Shown: piece by piece, positions 34,136 to 43,600 of the stretch
Layout: each line of letters starts with the position of its first letter
Numbering within the stretch: the stretch's first letter is position 1
From: Bacteroidales bacterium
Lineage (GTDB): Bacteria > Bacteroidota > Bacteroidia > Bacteroidales > WCHB1-69
DNA: 51,370 bases
Direction of reading: 5' to 3'
NCBI GenBank assembly: GCA_017525505.1
Contig: JAFXSR010000043.1
Coordinates: 1-51,370, forward strand
Notes under the pieces: generated by a model
Seen by the model: the letters and a program-made list of their open reading frames with translations, nothing else
Databases searched by the model: none
What the model was told of the DNA's origin: nothing
Program-made: the position numbers and the translations under genes

Positions 34136-36217
34136 TTAAATTTTCCTAATCATCGTCAACATATTTTTCCCGTCTTTATGCTGATACTCCACCTCGTCCA
34201 TGATTTCCTTTATCAAATGGATACCCAGTCCGCCGATGGGGCGTTCTTCGATGGAGCTGGCGAGCTTGGCTTCCGGCTGCTGAAGAGGGTTGAACGGCAT
34301 GCCTGCGTCGCTGATGCGTGTTTGGAGAAGGTTTTCCTTCTTCTCAAGACAAATCTCCACCGTGCCCCTCTCCCCTTCCGGATAAGCATACATGATGACA
34401 TTGGCAATCGCTTCCTCCAAGGCAAGGTCCATTTGCGGCAGAAGCGACATGTCCAGTTTATTTCTTTCAAAAAAGTCATTCAGGAACGGCTCCAGCTTGT
34501 CCATCTCCTGGATATCATTTTCCAGCACCAAGCAATTGTCGCAGCTCTGGAAACGTATGGCCAGCATGGTCAAATCATCGCTCTGCTCCGCTTCGCCCAC
34601 AAAATCCCGCACCGCATGTTGCATCATGCCAATCTGTTCCTCCGCCGATATTTTGTCAAAACCAGCGGCGGTCTCCAGTATTCTTTGTTCTCCGAACAGT
34701 TTTTTCCATACATTCTCTGCCTCGGACAAACCATCAGTATAAAGGAACAGTGTGTCTCCGGCATTCATCTGCAGCTGATGGGTAGTATAGGAGATTCCTG
34801 TCTCAATACCCAAAATCATATCTGGCTCTGACTCTATAAATTCAGCTTTTCCATTATGAATCCATACCGGAGGATTATGGCCCGCATTACAAAAACTCAA
34901 CACTTTTGACTTCAAATCAATGACACCGAGAAACAGGGTCAGGAACATGCAGTCGGGATTGTTATCGCTGACCGAGTCATTAAGTGCTTTGACAATGCGG
35001 CCTGGATCTTCGACATGGACTGATATAGTGCGGAAAAGGCTGTGAGAGATGGACATCAGCATGGCGGCAGGCACCCCTTTGCCGGAGATGTCACCAATAC
35101 AGAAAACCAACTTGTTGTCGCGCACATAATAGTCGTAAAGGTCTCCCCCTACAAATCTGGCCGGTTGCAAGAATCCGCTGACATCCAATCTTGAGCTCAG
35201 TCCCTCCCCTTTGATTTGGGAAGGCATCAGCGACAACTGGATCTTTCTGGCGATAGACAATTCGTCTTCAATATGCTGGTTTTTGAGTCTTTCTTCTCCC
35301 AACTGCCATAAATTCTTCAGCAAACTGTGTGCAATCAAAGAGATGGAAATAAAAATCACCAAAACCAGAAGGAAGAAAGCCAAAGTGGCTCTATGCAGAC
35401 GATGGTACATGTCGGCATTGGTAATGGTAAGCGTCAACATCAGATTTTTCCCTTCTATAATCTCCGTGTAGAGGTAACAACGGCCCCTGGCCTTGTCCTC
35501 ATCAGACGGTCCCACAATAACCTCATCCGTCGATAGGGAGACCAGCGTGCAATAGCTGTGAGGATAAAGCTGCATGCTATGGACAATGGCAGCCAATGAG
35601 TCCAAGGTAAAATCGACAGCGACCACTCCTACTTTTCTGCCGGTGGAGTCATGGATTGCCCGCGCATAGGTCATCATCTCACCACATCCACCGCCCTGAT
35701 CAAAGTAAGGGTCGCTCCATGCACCATTGTCGGACTCCAGCCCCCGCTGAAACCATTCCATTTTAAAATAGTCGTGATTTTCCCCTCCCAACTGCTTCGT
35801 GACCAATGTGTCACTGTCCCATGGATAACCAGCGTATGCCAGGAACCAGCGACCTTTTTCGGGGTAATAGTTTTCGATGAACGCGACACCGGCACTGGTG
35901 ACTTGCAAGGTGGATTCCACCATGTAGCTGGAAATGGTGTACATCTCGTCGGGATCGTCAAGGGAGTGCTCCGCAAAAGGATGCATGGCATCCGCAATAG
36001 TCTCGACCCTTCCCATACGCGAGCTGATAGCCTTACCTGCCTGCGTCAACATACGGTGGGCACGCATATCGGCATCGGTACGGATTCTGTATCTCAGATA
36101 CAAAAAATAAGCCGAACAAACCACAATTACCAGGACAGCGGCAACGAGCATCTTCCTGATTTCGCGTTTGGCAAAAGAATTTTTGAAATTATCTGTTGGC
36201 ATAATATTCGTCTTCAT
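34136..36217 (-). CDS. Membrane sensor phosphatase/kinase (Cache-SpoIIE-HATPase)
   Basis: A 693-residue membrane protein. Two membrane helices (about 23-43 and 277-300) enclose a large outside sensory part of Cache type. A coiled linker (EDELSIARKIQLSLMPSQI) leads to a SpoIIE/PP2C phosphatase domain with metal motifs GGDLYDYY (about 360), CIGDISGKGVPAAM, YTDGLSEAEN and SDDLTMLAIR (about 549). The C-terminus is an RsbW-type HATPase with ALEEAIANVIMYAYP (about 604) and GGLGIHLI (about 664). It therefore carries both the phosphatase and kinase needed to switch the STAS protein encoded next to it. Sensed signal unknown. First gene of the minus-strand run that includes NRPS 1. Confidence 0.92.
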   Translation of the reverse strand: MKTNIMPTDNFKNSFAKREIRKMLVAAVLVIVVCSAYFLYLRYRIRTDADMRAHRMLTQAGKAISSRMGRVETIADAMHPFAEHSLDDPDEMYTISSYMVESTLQVTSAGVAFIENYYPEKGRWFLAYAGYPWDSDTLVTKQLGGENHDYFKMEWFQRGLESDNGAWSDPYFDQGGGCGEMMTYARAIHDSTGRKVGVVAVDFTLDSLAAIVHSMQLYPHSYCTLVSLSTDEVIVGPSDEDKARGRCYLYTEIIEGKNLMLTLTITNADMYHRLHRATLAFFLLVLVIFISISLIAHSLLKNLWQLGEERLKNQHIEDELSIARKIQLSLMPSQIKGEGLSSRLDVSGFLQPARFVGGDLYDYYVRDNKLVFCIGDISGKGVPAAMLMSISHSLFRTISVHVEDPGRIVKALNDSVSDNNPDCMFLTLFLGVIDLKSKVLSFCNAGHNPPVWIHNGKAEFIESEPDMILGIETGISYTTHQLQMNAGDTLFLYTDGLSEAENVWKKLFGEQRILETAAGFDKISAEEQIGMMQHAVRDFVGEAEQSDDLTMLAIRFQSCDNCLVLENDIQEMDKLEPFLNDFFERNKLDMSLLPQMDLALEEAIANVIMYAYPEGERGTVEICLEKKENLLQTRISDAGMPFNPLQQPEAKLASSIEERPIGGLGIHLIKEIMDEVEYQHKDGKNMLTMIRKI

Positions 36218-36234
36218 TAATCAAAAATACGTGG

Positions 36235-36242
36235 CAAATATA
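36235..36242 (-). promoter_or_regulatory. Candidate -7 box for the sensor phosphatase unit
   Basis: The minus strand reads TATATTTG, 17 bases upstream of the ATG at 36217. No TTTG is present at the standard distance; the nearest is 28 bases away at 36271-36274. Confidence 0.4.
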
Positions 36243-36263
36243 CATGTTTTTTTTAATATGCCT

Positions 36264-36294
36264 TTTGTATCAAAGAAAAATATGTATATATTTG
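36264..36294 (+). promoter_or_regulatory. Promoter of the MFS-NRPS 2 unit
   Basis: TTTG at 36264-36267, a 19-base spacer and TATATTTG at 36287-36294 match the Bacteroidetes consensus well. The leader to the ATG at 36415 is about 115 bases and no gene is seen in it. Confidence 0.65.
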
Positions 36295-36414
36295 CAAATA
36301 ATTTGTCATTCATTTTTACGACCTGTTAACATCAAATGATTTTATCGGTTATTGGCCAGGAAAATTGTACTATTGCCGCCATACCCGTAAGTTTTAATTA
36401 TAATATACAAATTA

Positions 36415-37659
36415 ATGACAATGACAGCAAAACAGCGTTTTTATCTAAGTTGGACAATCATGATATTGTCCGCCATCATCGTTATTTCCGCCAACACCAT
36501 TTTCGTTCCAGCAACATCATATATAGCGAAGGACTTAGGTGTTGAGGAAGCCGCCATGTCGTCGAACATGGTATTCAGCCGTATCAGCATGATTGTCTGT
36601 ATGTTCTGCTTTGCGGCCTTTGCCGACCTTTTCACTTCGCGCCGGCTGATGCAGATGGGACTCATCATCTGCACGATAAGTTGTGCGCTGAGTGCGCTGT
36701 CGAAGAGCATCTACATGTTCGACCTGGCGCAAGTTATCGAGGCCATCTCACGCGCCACGGTGATGCTCACCATGCAGCTATGGATAGCGGGCATCTCCAA
36801 CAAGGAGAACCTGGCCACCCGCCTCAGTTGGTACACCATCCTGATCACCGTTTCGCCTATTCTTGCTCCCTCTGTCGGCGGTGTGATTGCCGAGTCGGCA
36901 TCCTGGCAGTACTGCTTCATCGTCTTGGGTGTGCTGAGTGTCGCCATGTTGGCAGGAATCAGCATTTTCCGCATCCAGGAGAAAACGGAACAACAAGAGT
37001 TACCCAACAGCCGCCCCAAATTTTCCCCAAAGGAAACACTACGGGAATACCGCCAGGTGATTGTACATTCACCTCTGCTGGCGCTGAGTTTCTCGTTAGG
37101 ATGGATGGCATGGTTCGAAGGTGGATACCTTGCTATCTCCTCCTTCCTGTTTGTCGATGAGTTAGGATTGAACGCGGCTCAGCTGGGCGGCATCATCATG
37201 GTCTATGTACTCGGCACCTTTGCGGGCCGATTCCCCATCATGTATATCCAAAAACATTACGGACCTCGCGTCACCTTCCTCTACCATCAGGCGGTAGTGT
37301 TGCTGGCGACACTCGGCGCGCTGTGCTATCGTCTGATTGTGGGACACCACGACATTATTGAGATTACCGTTGTGATGGCTATATTCGGCTTCGGCTTCAG
37401 CGGCATGTACATCTACTGCCTGCGCAACAGCATGGTAATAGAACCTGAGAAGAAAAGCGTCTATACCAGTCTGTTCAACAGCATATACAGTATCGCAGCC
37501 TTAGCAGGTGTGCTAACGATACAAGGCCTGTACTTGGCAAAATTCAGCTCTGTGAACATTTTCCAGACACTGGCCGCCACCTCTACCGTCTTTATGCTGG
37601 TGGGCATCATCCTGCATCTGAAAGCTTTGAAAAAAATAAATAAAGAAAACATATTATGA
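36415..37659 (+). CDS. MFS drug-resistance-type exporter (Bcr/CflA-like)
   Basis: A 414-residue inner membrane protein with 12 predicted helices. The motif region FADLFTSRRLMQMG after the second helix and ILAPSVGGVIAESASWQYCF in helix 5 fit the DHA1 drug:proton antiporters of the Bcr/CflA type. Its last codons overlap the NRPS 2 start by four bases (ATGA), so the two are translated together and the protein is the likely exporter of the NRPS 2 product. The start can also be the second ATG at 36421. Confidence 0.88.
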   Translation: MTMTAKQRFYLSWTIMILSAIIVISANTIFVPATSYIAKDLGVEEAAMSSNMVFSRISMIVCMFCFAAFADLFTSRRLMQMGLIICTISCALSALSKSIYMFDLAQVIEAISRATVMLTMQLWIAGISNKENLATRLSWYTILITVSPILAPSVGGVIAESASWQYCFIVLGVLSVAMLAGISIFRIQEKTEQQELPNSRPKFSPKETLREYRQVIVHSPLLALSFSLGWMAWFEGGYLAISSFLFVDELGLNAAQLGGIIMVYVLGTFAGRFPIMYIQKHYGPRVTFLYHQAVVLLATLGALCYRLIVGHHDIIEITVVMAIFGFGFSGMYIYCLRNSMVIEPEKKSVYTSLFNSIYSIAALAGVLTIQGLYLAKFSSVNIFQTLAATSTVFMLVGIILHLKALKKINKENIL

Positions 37660-40600
37660 AACAGACAGCACCACTATCAAAATCACAATATGGTCTCTAT
37701 GTTGAGTGTGTCGCACACCAAGGAGAGATTTGTTACAATATTTCGTATATCTACGTGCTCGACGGCAGCTTGGACGAGGAAAAGTTAAAAACTGCCATAG
37801 AAACTACCGTTGCCGCCCATCCCACATTATTCACGCGCATCGAATTGAACGAGCAGGGTGAGCCCATGCAGACCATCGATGACAGCGAGACTTTCCGTTT
37901 GGAGATAGAACATATTACCGATATCGAAGCGGAAAAACAAGGGATGGTTATGCCGTTCGACCTTTATAACGACAGGCTTTTCCGCATCCGGCTGCTCAAA
38001 GATGCCGAGCATTTCTACTTTTTCATCGATATCCACCATATCATTGCGGATGGTTCGGCACTGAAGGTGATACTCGCCGACATGGAGGCTGCCTACAACA
38101 GCAAAACATTGGAGCCCGAAACCATGACACTTGCCGACGTAGCCAAGGCCGAAGCCGAAAAGCGCAAAACACCAGTTTTTGAAGAAGATAAGCAATGGTA
38201 TGCCCAGCACTTCGATTGCGGAGACTGCTATTCGCCCTTGTTGCCAGACAAAGATGAAACGGAATCACAACAAGGTCGAATGACACGGACCATGAACGTG
38301 GACAATGTGCGGTTGGATGCCTTCTGCAAAGAACACGGCATTTTCAAGAGCACCTTTTTCACAGCAGTCTATAGCTATCTGCTGGCAAAATTCAACAACG
38401 AGCAGGAGGCACTATTCAACACCATTTACAGTGGCCGTTCAGACGAGCGATTGGCACACACTGTTGCCATGCTGGTCAAAACGCTGCCCGTATATGCAAC
38501 ATTTACGGATAATACCACGGTACTCGAATTCCTGAAGGCAGAACAGGAACAAATGACGGGCTGCCGTCAACATGACAGCTATGCCTTCAGTGACATGGTC
38601 AGTGACCTGAACCTGCAGATTGCCTCTTTCTTTGCATGGCATGGAAATGTGTTGGACAATATGGAGATATCCGGCAAACCTATGAAGGCCATCCAAATGT
38701 GCAACACCACCTTGGAGGTGCCGTTCTATGTTAAAGCTTTGATTATTGATGATCATTACTGTGTGGAGGCAGAATACAAAGCCAACGTCTATTCGGAGCA
38801 GTTAATCAGCCAGTTTTTGGAAAGCTATGAGGCGGTTGTCGAAGGTTTCCTCACAGAGGAATATCTGCGCAATATCAACATTGCCACAAAGAGGCAGGTT
38901 GAGCTGCTCGACTCGTTCAACGACACCGACAAGCCCTATGATGACACGCAGACGGTAGTGTCGCTGTTCCGCCGTCAGGCCAAGGCCACCCCAGATGCCG
39001 AAGCTGTTGTTTTCAAAGACCATCGATACAGCTACGCCGAAGTGGATGACATCAGCGACCGCATTGCAAGTTATATTGTTTCCAGAGGACTGGGCATTGG
39101 CGATGCTGTGTCTGTCATCATTCCGCGCTGCGAGTGGATGGCAATCGCCTCATTGGGTGTGCTTAAGGCGGGCTGTGCCTACCAGCCCCTGGATCCCAGC
39201 TACCCGAAAGAGCGCCTGAATTTCATGGTGAAAGACGCTGATGCCAAGTTGCTCATTGCCGATGAGGAACTGCGTGACCTGGTGGATGAGTATCAGGGAG
39301 AAGTGCTTCTGACGAAAGAGTTTTTACAACTGCCCTCCCTCACAGCGGAAACCAACTCTAAGTTCTCAACTCTAAACTCTAAACTCTCACCGTCAGACCG
39401 TTTCATTCTTCTCTATACTTCCGGCTCCACAGGAGTCCCCAAAGGTTGCCAACTGACGCACGGCAACCTGGTAAACTATTGCAACTGGTACTGGAAGTAT
39501 TACGAGCTGAAGCCGGAACACAACGTGGCTGAATATGCCAGCTACGGTTTTGATGTGCATCAGGAGGGCATCTATCCGCCACTGACGGCCGGTGCCACCG
39601 TACACATTATTCCTGAAGAGCTACGACTGGACCTTGTGTCGCTCAACGAATATTTGGAGCGCGAACACATCACCCATACCTTCATGACCACACAAGTGGG
39701 CTATCAGTTTGCGACGAACATCGACAACCATTCCTTGCTTCACCTGTCGGTGGCTGGTGAAAAGCTGGCCAGTATTGCCCCTCCTCAGGGCTATCAGCTG
39801 CACAACGGCTACGGCCCCACAGAAGCCACCATCCTCATCACCATCTACCCCGTCACAAAGAAAGACAAAGATGTTCCCATCGGCAAGCCTCTCGACAACG
39901 TGCGTCTCTATGTGGTCGATCAGCAGGGACACCGTCTGCCCGTAGGAGCAATGGGGGAGCTATGGGCCTCAGGACCGCAGGTGGCCCTCGGCTACTTGAA
40001 CTGGCCTGATAAAAATGCGGAAGTATTTGTTCAAAATCCCTTCACCACTGAGGAGAAATACATGCGCACCTATCGCACAGGCGATATCGTGCGCTACCTG
40101 CCTGATGGCAACATCCAATTTGTAGGCCGTCGGGACGGACAGGTGAAGATCCGAGGCTTCCGCATCGAACTGAAAGAGGTCGAAAGTGTCATCCGCCAGT
40201 TTCCGGGCATCAAGGACGCTACGGTGCAGGCCTTCGATGATGAGGGCGGGGGTAAGTTCATTGCCGCCTATATTGTTGCAGATGAACAGATTGACATCGA
40301 AGCGATGAATAATTTCATCTTGGAGGAAAAACCACCTTACATGGTGCCTGCTGTGACCATGCAAATTGACAGTATTCCCCTCAACCAAAATCAGAAGGTG
40401 AACAAAAAGGCGCTTCCGAAACCCGAGAAGAAAGCGGCAGAGGCTGTAATGGAGAATAATGTGCCGATGAATGAAATGGAGAAGGAGCTTCATGAATTGA
40501 TTGCCGGCATTGTGAACACCACTGATTTCGGTGTTACAACCAAGCTCAGCTATGTTGGACTGACCTCTATCTCTGCCATCAAACTGGCTGTACAGGTAAA

Positions 40601-43600
40601 CAAACATTACGGCGTGACACTTGACTCGAAAGCCCTCGTCAAAAGCGGCACTTTGCAGAGCATTGAAAACGTAATATGGAAATCAATTCAGAATTCTGAA
40701 TACAAAATCCAAAATCCAAAATCCAAATCGGAAAGCAATAATGACCAGTCATCCATTATCAGCTATCCATTGAGCTATGCCCAGACGGGGGTCTATATCG
40801 ATTGTGTAAGCAATCCGACCTCAACGCTTTACAACATTCCTTTCCTGCTGAATTTTCCTGCCGGTATTGACGCTGCAAAGTTAGCGGAAGCCGTCAAGCG
40901 GGTCGTTGAAGCGCATCCTGAACTGGGTGTCCATTTCACTACGGAAGGCGATACTGTGGTGCAGACCCTTGCGGACAGCGTGCCAGTGGAAGTGCCCATG
41001 ACTGAAATGTCTGACCAGCAGTTGGCCGCCTACAAACAAGAGTTCGTCCGTCCATTCGAGCTTCAGAAGCCACCACTCTATCGTTTCGAAGTGGTGAAAA
41101 CCGAGAGTGGTGTCAAACTCCTGATGGATGTTCACCACTTAGTGTTCGACGGCAGTTCTGCTGATTTGTTTATCCATCAAATCATCAGTGTGCTTGAAAA
41201 TTCGGCTGTTGATAAGGAAAACTACACCTACTTTGACTTTGTATCTGACCAGCAGAAGGATGCCGATAGTGATGCCTTCAAGGCCGCTCAGCAGTTTTTT
41301 GCCGAAAAATTGCAGAATTGTGAGGGTGCCAGCGAGATTCCTGCCGATTTGCCGAAGACCGACCAACAAGGCTTCATTGGCGAGGCAGTTTGCCCAATCA
41401 ATCACGAAAAAGCGGAGGCTTTCTGTCGTCAGCAGGAGATTACGCCCGCACATTTGTTCTTAGCTGCCACCAGCTATGTGGTTTCACGTTACACCAACAA
41501 CCGCGAGGTGTATCTGAACACCATCAGCAGCGGTCGTTCGAATCTGAAAATCGCAGATACCGTGGGTATGTTTGTCAACACCTTGGCTCTCGGGCTGAGT
41601 ATTGATGATGTGACCGTCTGCGAATACCTGAGGCAGGTTGGCGAGACCTTCGATGAAACACTACATCACGAAAACTATCCTTTTGCGCGTATAGCCAGCG
41701 ATTTCAGCTTCCATCCCGCCATCTTCTACGCTTACCAGGTTGGTGTGCTGTCTGACTATAAACTTGGCGGACAGGCTATTGCACAGGAGACCCTTGAACT
41801 GAATGTGCCAAAATTCAAAATCAACATCAAGATAGAAGCAAGAGGGGTTGTCGTTCAGTATGACGACTCGCTCTATTCCGCTCAATTAGGCAACGCTTTG
41901 GCCGAAAGCATTGCGGCTGTTGCCGAGCGCATGATGGAAGAGCCACAGTCGAAAATACGCCAGCTCCCGATAGTCGGCAAAAAACAGGAAGAAGAACTCT
42001 CTCACCTGCGTCAGGTTGCCACGGGCGAGGCACCGTTTAAGTTCTTCCACGAGTGCATCGCTCACTTCGCCGGGAAGTGTCCTGAGCAAGAGGCTTTGGT
42101 GGCTTGCGACGCCACGTACAGCTACAAAGAGATGGACGAACTGACCAACCGCATCGCCAATGGCTTGCGCCAACGAGGCGTGGAGTCGAGCGACCGCATC
42201 GCCTTATTGCTACCGCGAACCAGCTGGCTTATCCTCTCATTGTTTGGCGTGATGAAGGCCGGTGCCGCCTACATTCCCTGCGACCCCGACTATCCGGAAG
42301 ATCGTATCAAACTGATTCTGGAAGACAGCGAAGCCCGCTTTATCATCACCTCAAAAGACCGTCTGAATACCGTTCCTTCCGACAAAGCCATCGATGTGGA
42401 GGAACTCGTCAATTGTCAATTGTCAACTGTCGATTGTCAACTTTCAATTACTCCCGACGACCTTGCCTACCTCATCTACACCAGCGGCTCTACGGGTCGC
42501 CCGAAAGGGGTGATGCTGCGCCACGAAGGTATTTGCAACTATCTGTCTGGGCATCCGGGCAATGTCTTCGCCAATGCCGTGCTGACCGATGCCACGCGCA
42601 TTCTCAGCGTGACCACCATCTCGTTTGACGCGGCTCTGCAAGATATTGGCACTGCATACTACAACGGCAAAACGCTCATCCTTGCAACGGAAGAACAGGC
42701 CAACAACCCACTTGAGCTGGCGCAACTCATCAAAGAACAGCATATCGACATGGTCAGCGGCACACCATCGCGTTGGCAGACCTGGTTGACGAGCAACGAC
42801 TTCTGCCAGGCTATCGGAGGAGTGAAAATCTGCCGCGCCGGCGGAGAAAAGTATCCGCAGCAGCTGCTCGACAAGTTGCGCAGTGTCACCAAAGCACGCC
42901 TCTTCAACTGCTACGGTCCCACGGAAATTACCGTGGCCTCCAACAATGCCGAACTCACCAATGCGTCCCTCATCACAGTGGGCAAGCCCCAGCTGAATGT
43001 CAAGGAGTTTATCGTTGATGCCGATGGCAACGAACTACCCGTCGGCGTGGTAGGAGAGCTGTATATCGGCGGCAAAGGTGTGGCACGTGGTTACAACAAA
43101 CTTGACGAGATGACCCGCGAGCGATTTGTGGAGTATCGTGGCGAAAGAATATACAAATCAGGGGATTATGCCAAGTGGTTGCCTGATGGCAATGTAGTCA
43201 TCCTTGGCCGCACCGACCACCAGATTAAGTTACGCGGACTGCGTATCGAATTAGGTGAGGTGGAAAATGCCATTCTTCAGGTGGATGGAGTGAAACAAGT
43301 GGTGGTCACCATCCGTCAGATTGGAGGCATGGAGCACCTCTGTGCCTACTTCACCGCTGACCAGAAGCTTGACACTGAGGCCATGCGGACAACCATCAGC
43401 AGCCATTTGACCGACTATATGGTACCAACGGCTTACATGCAGTTAGACCGCCTGCCGATGACCCCCAATGGCAAAACCGATATCAAAGCCCTGCCCGACC
43501 CGACTGTGCAGACGGCACAGGGCGGTTCGGGAGCTGGAACATCACGCAAACTTACCCGTATTGAGAGAGAACTGCAAGATATGGTAAAGGAGATTTTAGG

